Part shown: positions 1-12,728 of the stretch, in pieces
Layout of the letters: every line of letters starts with the position of its first letter
How positions within the stretch are numbered: position 1 is the first letter of the stretch
Assembly: GCA_963762825.1 (NCBI GenBank)
Contig: CAVXLZ010000001.1
Location: 1,116,001-1,180,000, forward strand
Origin: Miltoncostaea sp963762825
GTDB taxonomy: Bacteria; Actinomycetota; Thermoleophilia; Miltoncostaeales; Miltoncostaeaceae
Length of the DNA: 64,000 nucleotides
Direction of reading: 5' to 3'
The notes under the pieces: model-generated
The model's database searches: none
What the model was told of the DNA's origin: nothing
The model's input: the letters and a program-made list of their open reading frames with translations, nothing else
Program-made: the position numbers and the translations under genes

Positions 1-479
1 CCGGGAAGGCCGGCGGATCGAAGGCTCTCCACCAACAGGGCGAGCACCTCGGCGTCGGCGCCCGCACCCTCCTCCCCCACCAACTCGATCCCGGCCTGCC
101 TTTGCTCGGACGCCCGCGGGCGACCCGGCGCGGGTGGGCGGAATGCGCGGGCGACGTAGGACACGCGAACCGGACCGGGGTGATCGGCCATCCGCGTCGC
201 GATCAGGCGTGCCACCGGGATGGTGAGATCGGGCCGCAGCACCACGACGCGGCCGCCCTCGTCGAACAGCCGGAACGTGTCGCGCAGGCGCCCCTCCTGG
301 GCACGATCGACCACGTCGGCGAACTCCAGCACCGGCGTCATCACCTCCCGGTAGCCGAACGCCTCGAACCGCGCACGAAGAGCAGCCTCGATCCCCCGGA
401 GCTCCTCGGCCTCGACCGCCAGGACATCCTTGCCCCCCGAAGGCAGGGCGGCCCCGCGCCCCGCGTCCGACTCACTCAC
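1..479 (-). CDS. hisZ: HisZ, ATP phosphoribosyltransferase regulatory subunit (partial)
   Basis: HisZ is a histidyl-tRNA synthetase paralogue that activates the short form of HisG at the first step of histidine synthesis. About 159 codons are visible; the C-terminus lies beyond base 1. The class II synthetase-like fold shows at residues 64-90 (RLRDTFRLFD, then LRPDLTIPVAR) and at 127-135 (RQAGIELVG), with SYVARAFR at 107-114. The start is the GTG at 479, overlapping the murA stop by 8 nt, so translation is probably coupled to murA. A true HisRS would be longer and carry an anticodon domain; that cannot be checked here, but the short N-terminus and these motif variants favour HisZ. hisG would be expected just beyond the window edge. 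Confidence 0.85.
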   Translation of the reverse strand, partial: MSESDAGRGAALPSGGKDVLAVEAEELRGIEAALRARFEAFGYREVMTPVLEFADVVDRAQEGRLRDTFRLFDEGGRVVVLRPDLTIPVARLIATRMADHPGPVRVSYVARAFRPPAPGRPRASEQRQAGIELVGEEGAGADAEVLALLVESLRSAGLP

Positions 480-1758
480 GAACACGCTCGATGTCGGCGC
501 CGAGGTCGCGCAGTCGTTGGTCGATCCGCTCGTAGCCGCGATCGATCTGACCGACGTTGCCGATGACGCTCACGCCCTCGGCGGCGAGACTGGCGATGAG
601 CATCGACATGCCGGCCCGGATGTCCGGGCTCTCGAGGCGCTCCCCGAAGAGCTGGGACGGCCCGCTCACAAGCACCCTGTGGGGATCGCAGAGAACGATG
701 CGAGCTCCCATCGCGACCAGTTTGTCCACGAAGAAGAGGCGGTTCTCGAACATCTTCTCGAAGATCATCACGGTGCCGTGCGTCTGGGTGGCGACCGCGG
801 TCGCGATGCTGGTGAGGTCGGCGGGGAACGCCGGCCAGATGCCATCGTCGATCTTCGGGATCGCATCGCCCTCGTCGGAGACGACGCGCAGGTCCTGGTC
901 GGGCGGCACCCTCAGGGTGTCGCCCTGCATCTCCACGCGGATGCCCATCCGGGCGAAGGTCAGGTTGATCATGCGCAGATCGTCCGCGCGGACGTCGGTG
1001 ATCGTCAGATCCGACCCGGTGATCGCTCCGAGACCGATGAAGGAGGCGATCTCTATGTGGTCGGGGCCGATCCGGAAGCGCCCGCCCCGAAGTCGCTCCA
1101 CCCCGTCGATCACGAGGCGGTTGGTGCCGATCCCCTCGATCCGCCCTCCGAGCTCCACCAGGAAGCGCGCGAGATCTTGAACGTGGGGCTCGCTCGCCGC
1201 GTTGAGGATGACGGTCCGGCCGGTGGCGATCACCGCGGCCATGAGCGCGTTCTCGGTGGCCGTGACGGACGCCTCGTCCAGGAAGATCTCCGTACCGCGC
1301 AACCCCGTGTGACGCAGCGCGTAGCTGCGGTTCACCTCGCACTCGGCGCCGAGGGCGCGGAATGCCAGCAGGTGGGTGTCCACGCGCCTGCGGCCGATGA
1401 AGTCGCCTCCGGCGAGGGGGAGTTCGACCTCGCCGCAGCGGGCGAGCAGGGGGCCTGCCAGCAGGAGCGATGCGCGCAGACGGCGGCAGAGATCGGGGTC
1501 GAGGTGCGTGGTGCGGACCCTGTCGGCACGCAGCGCGAGCGCGTTGGGTCCCTCGTCGCGGACGCTGACACCGAGATCGTCGAGCAACGCGAGCATGACG
1601 TGGACGTCGAGGATGTCGGGGACGTTCTCGAGCACCACCTCCTCGTCCGTGAGAAGGCAGGCGGCAAGGATCGGCAGAGCGGCGTTCTTGTTGCCGCTCG
1701 GCACAACGGTGCCGGACAGCGCACGGCCGCCCCGGATGACCAGCCTGTCCTGACTCAC
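472..1758 (-). CDS. murA: UDP-N-acetylglucosamine 1-carboxyvinyltransferase MurA
   Basis: Transfers enolpyruvate from PEP to UDP-GlcNAc, the first committed step of peptidoglycan synthesis, in the cytoplasm. The 428 residues are full length. PSGNKNAA (20-27) carries the active-site Lys-Asn pair, FPADLTS holds the catalytic Asp equivalent to E. coli D305, and IRAG near the C-terminus the Arg equivalent to R397. The loop Cys that fosfomycin alkylates in E. coli (C115, in GGC) is Asp here (GGDFIG, D119, codon 1402-1404). Asp variants occur naturally in mycobacteria and chlamydiae and are active but fosfomycin-resistant. The start is GTG 1758, 11 nt after the aminotransferase gene; hisZ follows with overlap. 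Resistance is inference from the residue. Confidence 0.96.
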   Translation of the reverse strand: MSQDRLVIRGGRALSGTVVPSGNKNAALPILAACLLTDEEVVLENVPDILDVHVMLALLDDLGVSVRDEGPNALALRADRVRTTHLDPDLCRRLRASLLLAGPLLARCGEVELPLAGGDFIGRRRVDTHLLAFRALGAECEVNRSYALRHTGLRGTEIFLDEASVTATENALMAAVIATGRTVILNAASEPHVQDLARFLVELGGRIEGIGTNRLVIDGVERLRGGRFRIGPDHIEIASFIGLGAITGSDLTITDVRADDLRMINLTFARMGIRVEMQGDTLRVPPDQDLRVVSDEGDAIPKIDDGIWPAFPADLTSIATAVATQTHGTVMIFEKMFENRLFFVDKLVAMGARIVLCDPHRVLVSGPSQLFGERLESPDIRAGMSMLIASLAAEGVSVIGNVGQIDRGYERIDQRLRDLGADIERVRE

Positions 1759-1769
1759 GGCCGTGGAAG

Positions 1770-2942
1770 CTAGCAGCCGTCGCGGGCGATCGCCGCAACG
1801 CCGTCCACCAGCCGCCGAAGGTCATCGTCGTCGGTGAAGAACCCGGGTGATGCACGCAACGCGGCAGGACGATCGAGCCAACGCACCACGACGCCCCGCG
1901 CGGCGAGCGCGACGCAGGCCTCCTGGGCGACGACACCGGGAATGACGAAGGTCACGAGACCGGCCTGGCGGCCACCCGGAGTCAGCACCCGGACTCCCGG
2001 CACGGCCTCGAGACCGTCCCGGGCGAGCGACTGCGCCTCCGCGACGCGCCGGTGGACCCAGTCCCAGCCCAGGTCGCCATCGAGCCACTCGAGCGCCGCC
2101 CGCCACGCGGGCAGGAGCGCCGCGGGCAGCGTCGATACCTCGTAGCGGGCGGCCCCGGGATGGGGGACGATCGCCCCTGAGAGCCCGTGCTCGGTGCCGC
2201 TGTCGTACCCCGACGCCGTCAGCTCGACACGCCCCACGGCCTCCCGCGACACCCAGAGAGCCCCCAGCCCCTCCGGGCCGAGCAACCACTTGTGTGCCGG
2301 AAAGGCGTAGGCGTCGGCACCCGACTCGGCGACATCAACCGGGATCGCGCCCACCGACTGGGCACCGTCCACCACGACGAGGGCCCCCACCGAATGCGCT
2401 GCGCGGGCGGCCCCGGCGACGTCGAGCACCGCGCCGGTCGCCCATGAGACATGCGAGAGCGCCACCAGCCGGGTCCGCGGCCCGCAGGCATCGGCCACCG
2501 CCGTCTCGAGCCCCTCCCCCGTACCGTCCGGATCGATCCACCGCACCACGGCGCCGCTCCTGCGCGCGACGACCGCCAGGGGGACGGTGAGCCCCGGGTG
2601 CTCGAGGGCGGGGGCCACGATCTCGTCTCCAGGCGCCCAGTCGAGCCCCCAGATGACGGCGTTCAGTCCGTCGGTGGTGTTGGCGGTGAGGCCGATCTCC
2701 TCGGGTGGCGAGCCCACGAGCGCGCCAGCCGCGGCCCGCGTCGCCGACGCCTCGGCGGCGACCGCCTCGAATCCGGGACCGCTCCCGCGACCCCGATGCG
2801 GTGCGCTCTCGGCCCACGCCGAGAGCGCTCGGGCGGCGGCAACCGGCAGCGGTCCGCATCCGCCGGTGTTGAGGTAGACCTCCTTCCCGAGGCTGGGCAG
2901 CGATGCGCGAACCGCCCGCAGGTCGGGATCAGCGGCCGCCAT
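1770..2942 (-). CDS. Class V aminotransferase (cysteine desulfurase-like)
   Basis: A fold-type I PLP enzyme of the class V group (NifS/SufS, EgtE and isopenicillin-N-epimerase relatives). Visible features are the N-terminal YLNTGGCGPLP, the Asp that contacts the PLP ring nitrogen in VVVDGAQS (about D192), and the Schiff-base Lys in FPAHKWLLGPEG (about K218). The C-terminus has no conspicuous catalytic Cys loop like that of group I desulfurases, so sulfur mobilisation is not established; C-S lyase or epimerase-like chemistry is equally possible. I chose ATG 2942 over GTG 2951 because AAGGTGG lies 5 nt upstream of the ATG and the GTG falls inside that ribosome-binding site. It lies between xseB and murA in the same transcription unit. 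Substrate unknown. Confidence 0.85.
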   Translation of the reverse strand: MAAADPDLRAVRASLPSLGKEVYLNTGGCGPLPVAAARALSAWAESAPHRGRGSGPGFEAVAAEASATRAAAGALVGSPPEEIGLTANTTDGLNAVIWGLDWAPGDEIVAPALEHPGLTVPLAVVARRSGAVVRWIDPDGTGEGLETAVADACGPRTRLVALSHVSWATGAVLDVAGAARAAHSVGALVVVDGAQSVGAIPVDVAESGADAYAFPAHKWLLGPEGLGALWVSREAVGRVELTASGYDSGTEHGLSGAIVPHPGAARYEVSTLPAALLPAWRAALEWLDGDLGWDWVHRRVAEAQSLARDGLEAVPGVRVLTPGGRQAGLVTFVIPGVVAQEACVALAARGVVVRWLDRPAALRASPGFFTDDDDLRRLVDGVAAIARDGC

Positions 2943-2969
2943 GATGACCACCTTGATGTGGCGCGTGGC

Positions 2970-3224
2970 TCAGAACGGCGGGGCGGGAGCTTCGCCCGCG
3001 CCACCGGGGCGCTCCGGCGGCAGATCCTCGGCGGTCAGCTCTTCGATGCGCTGCTGGGCCGCCGCCAGCCTCTCGCGACACGCGGCGAGATAGCCCTGGC
3101 CCCGCTCGAAGAGAGCGACCGCCTCCTCGAGGCCGACCTCTCCGCTCTCCATCCGCGCCACGACCTCGTCCAGGAGCCTGAGGGCCTCCTCGAACGTCGG
3201 CGGGCCCTGCTCGGCCGAGCTCAC
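2970..3224 (-). CDS. xseB: Exodeoxyribonuclease VII small subunit XseB
   Basis: An 84-residue accessory subunit that binds several copies to XseA to form the single-strand-specific exonuclease VII. The helical signature is clear: FEEALRLLDEVVARMESGEV (11-30) followed by LEEAVALFERGQ (32-43), the typical XseB two-helix hairpin. The C-terminal 15 residues are Pro/Gly-rich and probably disordered. GTG 3224 overlaps the xseA stop as GTGA, so the two subunits are translationally coupled. Confidence 0.95.
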   Translation of the reverse strand: MSSAEQGPPTFEEALRLLDEVVARMESGEVGLEEAVALFERGQGYLAACRERLAAAQQRIEELTAEDLPPERPGGAGEAPAPPF

Positions 3225-4486
3225 GCCGCACCCCGCTCGACCCGGGCCGAGATACACCCGTCCCTCAGGCCGATGAGAAGGCGGCGCCCGGCGTCGATCC
3301 CCTCGACCGAGGGGATCACCCTCCCCTCTTCTGCGTCGCGGATGATGGCGTACCCGCGGGCCACCGTGCTCTCGGGAGAGAGCAGCGCGAGCAGTGCCGC
3401 CGATCTCTCCACCCGGCCCGCGGCCGTCTCGAGCCGGTGTGCGATGACGCGATCGAGCCCGTCCCTTCGGGCCCTCACGTCGGCCGGGGCGCCCGCTGCC
3501 GCGCGCCGCAGTGCCACGCCGAGCCGCGGTGCCAGCCGGACGACTCGATCGCGCCCCATCTCCCCGCGCGCGCGCAGCGCGGAGACGAGGGCCTCTGCGC
3601 GCCGCTCGAGCGTCCCGCGCGCCACCGCTCCGGCCCTCGAGAGACCGCGGGTGAGCGCCACGGATGCATCCCCGAGGCGCGCCTCCACCGCCTCCAGGCT
3701 CGGCACGACCGCCGCGGCCGCGGCGGTCGGCGTCGATGCGCGGACATCGGCCACGAGATCGCAGAGCGTCACGTCCCGCTCGTGGCCCACGGCCGAGACG
3801 ACGGGAGTCCCGCACCCCGCCACCGCCCGGCACACGGGCTCGCTGTTGAAGGCCATCAGGTCCTCGAGGGAGCCTCCGCCGCGGGCCACGATGATGACCT
3901 CGACCTCCGGCAGCCGGTCGAGATGGCGCAGAGCCCGGACGATCAGATCGGGCGCCGCGTCCCCCTGCACGGGGGCGCTCACCAGCACGACGTCGGCGTC
4001 CGGGAATCGCGCCCAGAGGGTGGTGAGGACATCGTCGCGCGCCGCGCCGTCGGGGCTTGTCACCAGGCCCACCCTCCGAGGAAGCGCGGGAGGCCGTCGC
4101 TTGCGCCCGGGCGCCAGGAGCCCCTCGGCCTCGAGCCGGTTCCGGAGCTCGTCGACCCGAGCGCGCAACAGGCCCTCGCCCGACGGCTCGAGCTTCTCGA
4201 CGCGCATGGAGATCTGCCCCCGCTGGCGCCAGAACTCGATGCGACCGTACGCCTGGACCATCGCGCCGTTCCCCGGCCGGTGGGCGAGGCGCTCGAAGAC
4301 GATCCCGTTCATCGACGCGTCGAGGACGTGATCGCCCCGCAGGGTGAAGCGCATCTGGGTGCGCGCCGGCCGCAGGTCCTGGATCTCGGCCTCGACCCAG
4401 AAGGACTTCAGCCCCTCGAACATCCCGGCCAGGCGAGCGGTGACGTCCTCGACGCTGAACACCCGTCGATCCCCATCGTGCCTCAC
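3221..4486 (-). CDS. xseA: Exodeoxyribonuclease VII large subunit XseA
   Basis: The catalytic subunit of ExoVII, which degrades single-stranded DNA from both ends to oligonucleotides. The 421 residues have an N-terminal OB fold (about 8-105, with FSVEDVTARLAGMFEGL and EAEIQD), then the nuclease core with the family motifs GLVTSPDGAARDD (about 144-156), ARGGGSLEDLMAFN and SAVGHERDVTLCD. A long helical region follows. GTG 4486 overlaps the stop of the upstream FAD-enzyme gene as GTGA, and the stop overlaps xseB. The length is slightly short for the family (about 400-450). ExoVII acts in mismatch repair and damage tolerance. Confidence 0.96.
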   Translation of the reverse strand: MRHDGDRRVFSVEDVTARLAGMFEGLKSFWVEAEIQDLRPARTQMRFTLRGDHVLDASMNGIVFERLAHRPGNGAMVQAYGRIEFWRQRGQISMRVEKLEPSGEGLLRARVDELRNRLEAEGLLAPGRKRRPPALPRRVGLVTSPDGAARDDVLTTLWARFPDADVVLVSAPVQGDAAPDLIVRALRHLDRLPEVEVIIVARGGGSLEDLMAFNSEPVCRAVAGCGTPVVSAVGHERDVTLCDLVADVRASTPTAAAAAVVPSLEAVEARLGDASVALTRGLSRAGAVARGTLERRAEALVSALRARGEMGRDRVVRLAPRLGVALRRAAAGAPADVRARRDGLDRVIAHRLETAAGRVERSAALLALLSPESTVARGYAIIRDAEEGRVIPSVEGIDAGRRLLIGLRDGCISARVERGAA

Positions 4487-5811
4487 CCGGTCGCGGCGCC
4501 GACGATGTCGGCCGCACGGAATCCGCTCGCCACAGCCCCCTCCAGGGAGGGATGGTGTGTCAGATCGCCCGCCAGGATGAGGTTCTCGACGGCGGTCCGT
4601 GGCCCCGGCAGGCCGGCCCGCACGCCGACCAGCGGACGGAACTGGGCGAAGTCATGCACGTACTCGCCCAACGGCTCGGCCAGGCCGGCCCAGTCGAAGC
4701 GCGGCGCCCAGCGCGCGACCAGCGCCTCGACCGCCTCGGTGAGGCCCTCCGTACCTCCTGTCCCAGTGGTCACCCGGGTCGCGAGGAGGATGTGGGGCCC
4801 CTCGGGCGCGCCCGGGCGGGTGATGTTCGTCGTCTGGCACAGCAGATCCACCCGCGGGCCGTCGTCGTGGTCGTGCGCCGCGTTGAGGATGATCGATCGC
4901 CCACGGTAGAGCGGCCTCCGCAACGCGAACGCCGCCGAGACCGACGAGGCGGGCTCGCGCGGCATCCGCTCGGCCGCACCCGAGTCCAGAGGCCCGAGCA
5001 GGGCGCGCGCGGCCGGGGCCTCGACCGCCAGCACCACGTGGCGCCCCGTATGGGTGCGGCCGTCGTCCGTGCGGACACCCACCACCCTGCCACCCTCCGG
5101 ATCGGGCTCGAGGGCCACGACCCGTGCGCCGAGCTCCACTCGTCCTCCCGCCTGGCGGATCGCGGCCGAAGTCCATTCGGCGATCATCCCGAGCCCGTCG
5201 CTCGGGATCACAGCGGGGCCGCGGGCCAACATCGCGATCAGGAAGCGGAAGTACCCCTCATCCGCACCGAGGGTGCGGTCGAGCGTCACGACGCCGAAGA
5301 ACGGCCGGAAGAACCCCTCGATCGCCTCGCGGGAGAAGCCGTACCCCCCGAGGTACTCCTGCGTCGAGAGCCGTGCGGCGGCGACGTCGAGGAGCGCCGC
5401 AGGGCTCCGGCCCAGCACGGAGGCGCCGAGCTTCATCAGAAGCAGCCGGTCGCGCGCTGCCAACCCCCCGAACCGCAGGAGCCCGAGCCTCGAGCCACCC
5501 AGCCGGCTCGTCGAGTCACCCACGAACACCGCGCCGCCCGACATCGGACGCAGATCCCGCGCCGGCAGCCCGATCGCCTTGAGGAGCCTTCCAACCTCGG
5601 GGTACGCCTTGAAGACCACCTGGAAGCCCCGGTCAACCGGCATTCCCCGATGCCACACCGTTCGGGCCCGTCCGCCGGGCGCCTCCTCCGCCTCCAGCAC
5701 CGTCACGCTCCGCCCGCTCGCCGTGAGCCGCTGCGCGCAGGCCAGGCCGGCGAGGCCTCCACCCACGATGATGCAGTCGCGTTCTTCGGCCGGCGGCCCC
5801 GGATCGGTCAT
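4483..5811 (-). CDS. FAD-dependent oxidoreductase (amine oxidase / phytoene desaturase-like)
   Basis: A 442-residue flavoprotein of the amine oxidase/phytoene desaturase/protoporphyrinogen oxidase superfamily. The dinucleotide-binding site is at the N-terminus (VGGGLAGLACAQRL, Gly17/19/22), followed by the ribose-binding Glu and GGRART, which contacts FAD. The closing FAD motif NLILAGDLTHHPSLEGAVASG sits near residues 410-430. This arrangement is typical of NAD(P)-binding proteins annotated near carotenoid and squalene desaturases; no substrate motif is decisive. No signal peptide. It heads the chain into xseA (GTGA overlap) and starts 32 nt after the LysR gene on the same strand. Function beyond FAD oxidoreduction is unknown. 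Confidence 0.85.
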   Translation of the reverse strand: MTDPGPPAEERDCIIVGGGLAGLACAQRLTASGRSVTVLEAEEAPGGRARTVWHRGMPVDRGFQVVFKAYPEVGRLLKAIGLPARDLRPMSGGAVFVGDSTSRLGGSRLGLLRFGGLAARDRLLLMKLGASVLGRSPAALLDVAAARLSTQEYLGGYGFSREAIEGFFRPFFGVVTLDRTLGADEGYFRFLIAMLARGPAVIPSDGLGMIAEWTSAAIRQAGGRVELGARVVALEPDPEGGRVVGVRTDDGRTHTGRHVVLAVEAPAARALLGPLDSGAAERMPREPASSVSAAFALRRPLYRGRSIILNAAHDHDDGPRVDLLCQTTNITRPGAPEGPHILLATRVTTGTGGTEGLTEAVEALVARWAPRFDWAGLAEPLGEYVHDFAQFRPLVGVRAGLPGPRTAVENLILAGDLTHHPSLEGAVASGFRAADIVGAATG

Positions 5812-5843
5812 CGGGGCGATCGTACCAGCGGCCCCGAGGGCGC

Positions 5844-6794
5844 CTACCCGTCCGGAACGGCCACCGCGACCGTGGGCTGCAGCTCGGCGCAGAGGGCGCG
5901 GGTGACCTCGATGAACGCCCGCGACGCCGGCGACAGCGCCCGATCGCGATGCCAGGCGATCGCGATCTGCCGCTCGGGCACCGACGTCCCCATGGGAAGC
6001 ACCACGACGCGATCGTCGCCGAGGTCCGCCGCGAGCAACGGCACCAGCGCGGCGGCCATCCCGGCGCCCACGAGCCCCTGCACGGTCCCGTTGTCGTCCG
6101 ACCGGAACACGACCTGCAGATCAACCCCCTGCGACCGCAGGTACTCGTCGGTCCGCTCGCCGCTGACGCAATGCCGGAAGCCGATCATCGACAGGCCGGC
6201 GAGCGCGGAGAGATCCGGCATCGCACCCCCGCCGGCCATCGGATGGTCGGCGGCAACCATCAGCACGTACGGATCGCGCATCAGCTCGACGCCCTCGAAC
6301 GGCCCCTCCGGCAGCGGCAGTACCGTGAAGCTGAGGTCGATCTCCCCACGCTCGAGCTGGTCCAGGAGTTCCCGGTCCGATCCCGACTCGGTCAGCACCA
6401 CCTCCACGCCCGGCCGCTCCGTGAGGAAACGACCCATCAGCGCGGGCAGGATCCGCGCGCCCACGCTCTGGTATGTCCCGACGCGCACGCTGCCCGCCCC
6501 GCCCGACGCCAGCGCCTCGAGGTCGGCCCGCGCTGCCTCCATCCCGGCGACGATCCGCTCCGCGTGACGCAGGAGAACGATCCCCGCCTGGGTCATCGAG
6601 ATCTTCCGAGGACCGCCGGGGCGCTCGACCAGCCGCTCACCGACCGCGCGCTCCAGCGTCGCGATCTGCTGGGACACCGCCGACTGCGTGTAGCCGAGCC
6701 GTGTCGCCGCGGCCCCGAACGAGCCCTCCTGGGCCACCGCGCGCAGCGCGGCCAGGTGGCGCACCTCAACCCTGAGCCATCCATCGCGTTCCAT
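5844..6794 (-). CDS. LysR-family transcriptional regulator
   Basis: 316 residues. The N-terminal winged helix-turn-helix (about 8-65) carries AVAQEGSFGAAATRLGYTQSAVSQQI, a classic LysR DNA-binding sequence. It is followed by the linker helix and a periplasmic-binding-protein-like effector domain (about 90-300, beginning VRVGTYQSVGARILPALMGRF). The longer reading from TTG 6806 is less likely: a -10-like TAGCGT sits at 6811-6806, right on that TTG, whereas ATG 6794 falls just after the expected transcription start. It may control the FAD-enzyme operon downstream on the same strand or the divergent small gene at 6887. The effector is unknown. Confidence 0.92.
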   Translation of the reverse strand: MERDGWLRVEVRHLAALRAVAQEGSFGAAATRLGYTQSAVSQQIATLERAVGERLVERPGGPRKISMTQAGIVLLRHAERIVAGMEAARADLEALASGGAGSVRVGTYQSVGARILPALMGRFLTERPGVEVVLTESGSDRELLDQLERGEIDLSFTVLPLPEGPFEGVELMRDPYVLMVAADHPMAGGGAMPDLSALAGLSMIGFRHCVSGERTDEYLRSQGVDLQVVFRSDDNGTVQGLVGAGMAAALVPLLAADLGDDRVVVLPMGTSVPERQIAIAWHRDRALSPASRAFIEVTRALCAELQPTVAVAVPDG

Positions 6795-6886
6795 GATGGC
6801 ATCCAACGCTAACCCGATTTGTCCTGATGGTCCACTCGCGGCAGGCTCGGCGTGGCCATTCGACGACCCGCCGGAGGTGATGCGTC

Positions 6887-7108
6887 ATGCACTACACGGA
6901 ACTCAACGCCATGGCCGAGGCCCAGGCACGACGCCGAGCAGAGCCTGGGACCGAACACGCGCCCCCTCCCCGCCGGAGGCCGGCGTGGTCGCTCATCCGT
7001 GCACGGCGCGCGTCGCCCTCCCAGGCGCCCGACCCGGAGATCACCCGCGCTCCCGCCCGCCCGGTAACGGAGTGCCCCCCCGGCCACTACGCGCCGCACG
7101 GCTGCTGA
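6887..7108 (+). CDS. Small basic hypothetical protein (73 aa)
   Basis: Not recognised as any family. The case for a real gene is its ribosome-binding site: GGAGGTGA ends 6 nt before ATG 6887, in the gap between the divergent LysR gene and the rRNA terminator. The N-terminus (MHYTELNAMAEAQARRRAEP) could form a short amphipathic helix; the rest is Pro/Arg-rich and looks disordered. It ends TECPPGHYAPHGC, with two Cys and two His that could bind a metal. No membrane segment or signal peptide. It may instead be chance coding; comparison with relatives would decide. Confidence 0.45.
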   Translation: MHYTELNAMAEAQARRRAEPGTEHAPPPRRRPAWSLIRARRASPSQAPDPEITRAPARPVTECPPGHYAPHGC

Positions 7109-7142
7109 CGACCCAGCCGACCCGGGTCCGAGAGCGACGAAA

Positions 7143-7162
7143 GCCGCCGGGAACCCGGCGGC
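7143..7162 (-). terminator. rRNA operon terminator
   Basis: A perfect 9-bp GC stem (GCCGCCGGG / CCCGGCGGC) about 21 nt beyond the 5S 3' end. On the minus strand it is followed by TTTCG, a short U-run, so it best serves the rRNA operon. It could also stop plus-strand transcription from the small gene at 6887. Confidence 0.75.
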
Positions 7163-7183
7163 CAACGACGCGTTACAACACTA

Positions 7184-7301
7184 ATCCCGGCGGCGACCTA
7201 CTCTCCCGCGAGTCTTCACTCGGAGTACCATCGGCGCGGAGGGGCTTAACTACTCTGTTCGGAATGGGAAGAGGTGTTTCCCCCTCGCTATGACCACCGG
7301 A
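7184..7301 (-). rRNA. rrf: 5S ribosomal RNA
   Basis: About 118 nt. Reading the minus strand, it opens with CCGGTGGTCATAGCG and has the conserved CCCATTCCGAACAGAG loop region near the middle. It closes with GGTCGCCGCCGG, which pairs with the 5' end. It is last in the 16S-23S-5S operon. Ends are set by the terminal helix and may be off by a few bases. Confidence 0.95.
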
Positions 7302-7317
7302 AAAACCTGAGGGCATA

Positions 7318-7350
7318 CCCTCAAGACTGCATAGCGGCGTCGGTGTGCTC
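7318..7350 (-). other. Pre-23S processing stalk, 3' arm
   Basis: The minus strand here (GAGCACACCGACGCCGCTAT, then GCAGTCTTGAGGG) is the near-perfect reverse complement of the segment at 10368-10402 on the other side of the 23S gene. Together they can form a roughly 30-bp helix enclosing the 23S precursor, the usual substrate of RNase III. It also forms the 23S-5S spacer. Confidence 0.8.
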
Positions 7351-7354
7351 CTGT

Positions 7355-10358
<3,004 letters not shown>

Positions 10359-10367
10359 CAGATATAA

Positions 10368-10402
10368 GAGCACACCTGACTGCCGCTATGCAGTTTTCAA
10401 GG
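10368..10402 (-). other. Pre-23S processing stalk, 5' arm
   Basis: The minus strand reads CCTTGAAAACTGCATAGCGG and runs on to GGTGTGCTC. It pairs with the 3' arm at 7318-7350. The CTTGAAAACTG core also occurs in the 16S leader. Confidence 0.8.
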
Positions 10403-10478
10403 TACGCGGCCGACCCAGCCTGTGGGGCGGAGATCGGCTTGTACGAGAACATCCCGGCCGGATGATGCCGACCGCGAT

Positions 10479-10502
10479 CCCTCAAGACTGAACAGCATTG
10501 CC
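10479..10502 (-). other. Pre-16S processing stalk, 3' arm
   Basis: The minus strand contains ATGCTGTTCAGT followed by CTTGAGGG. The first 12 bases are the exact complement of ACTGAACAGCAT in the 16S leader (12436-12460), with partial pairing beyond. It closes a helix around the 16S precursor. Confidence 0.75.
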
Positions 10503-10682
10503 ATCCGGCTCACTCCCCGCGCGTCACGAACCCCTCAATGGTGTGGGTCCGCACGGATGATCCGAATGGCGCCAGGTTGTCGACGTTCTTCTAGGGCATG
10601 GCTCGCTCGGGAGACCCGAGGGAGCTCAACGGTGTCCTCAAGAGGACTCCGGAGCCCTGGTGGCGCTCATGCGCCACTCCCT

Positions 10683-12231
<1,549 letters not shown>

Positions 12232-12653
12232 GAAACTGCTCGATGATGACTCTGCCGCTGAATTAGCCGGCCGGGCCGTCACCGAAAGTTCGGAGATTGC
12301 CATCGCTCCGAGGAGCTCTGGCGATCCGAGCTGTTGTGTCATCCCCTCAGGTGCGGCTCACGCCGTACCGTCGGATAGACGGGGTTCGTGCAAACCTGGC
12401 CATCGTGACCGATGGGACTCGCGCCCCACGGCCATAATGCATGCTGTTCAGTTTTCAAGGATCGAGACGCCTGCAGTTGCAGCCGTCGGATCTGGCCGAT
12501 TTCCATCTTCGCGGCCTCCATTCCACCGGAGGCCTCCAGCGCGGGCGCATAGCGCGCCTCTTACGCGGACGTCTCCATGGGATGAAGGTCGAAGAGGTGG
12601 AGTCTCAATCGGGTCCTTTTCCATGCTGGTGGGACCGATGCCCCCCCAGCGGT
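12232..12653 (-). other. rRNA operon leader
   Basis: About 420 nt of transcribed leader between the predicted start near 12653 and the 16S. It contains the 5' arm of the 16S processing stalk at 12436-12460 (minus strand CCTTGAAAACTGAACAGCAT). I see no credible protein-coding gene here; open frames lack ribosome-binding sites and family resemblance. Confidence 0.6.
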
Positions 12654-12659
12654 CTTGGG

Positions 12660-12687
12660 AGTATAGCCCTCGCGAAAGGCGAGTCAA
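12660..12687 (-). promoter_or_regulatory. Promoter of the rRNA operon
   Basis: On the minus strand TTGACT (12687-12682), a 16-nt spacer and TATACT (12665-12660) make one of the closest matches to the vegetative sigma-factor consensus in the window. It begins about 40 nt after the tyrS stop, so the rRNA operon can be transcribed independently of the biosynthetic operon upstream. I see no clear terminator between them. Confidence 0.75.
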
Positions 12688-12728
12688 GCGCATTCGAGGG
12701 GGGATCCGGACCCGTGCGCCGGCGAGGA

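Larger units (their letters stand above)
10359..10682 (-). other. 16S-23S internal transcribed spacer, no tRNA
   Basis: A 324-nt spacer. I looked for tRNA-Ile or tRNA-Ala on both strands and found neither a T-arm nor an anticodon stem. It contains the 5' arm of the 23S stalk (10368-10402), the 3' arm of the 16S stalk (10479-10502) and several local hairpins, for example GGCGC-ATGA-GCGCC, GTCCTC-TT-GAGGAC and CTCGGG-TCT-CCCGAG on the minus strand. Confidence 0.8.

Noticed and set aside
430..1773. 447-codon plus-strand ORF opposite murA
   Set aside because: Shadow of murA: the minus frame has clear MurA motifs; the plus frame has no family resemblance. The same applies to long ORFs opposite gltB, leuC, cimA and serA.
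6795..6886. LysR operator (T-N11-A) in the divergent region
   Set aside because: Several loose ATC/GAT repeats exist but none forms a convincing spaced palindrome.
10359..10682. Possible tRNA-Ile/Ala in the rRNA spacer
   Set aside because: No cloverleaf, T-loop (GTTCGA-type) or anticodon stem found on either strand; the structured parts are processing stalks and simple hairpins.
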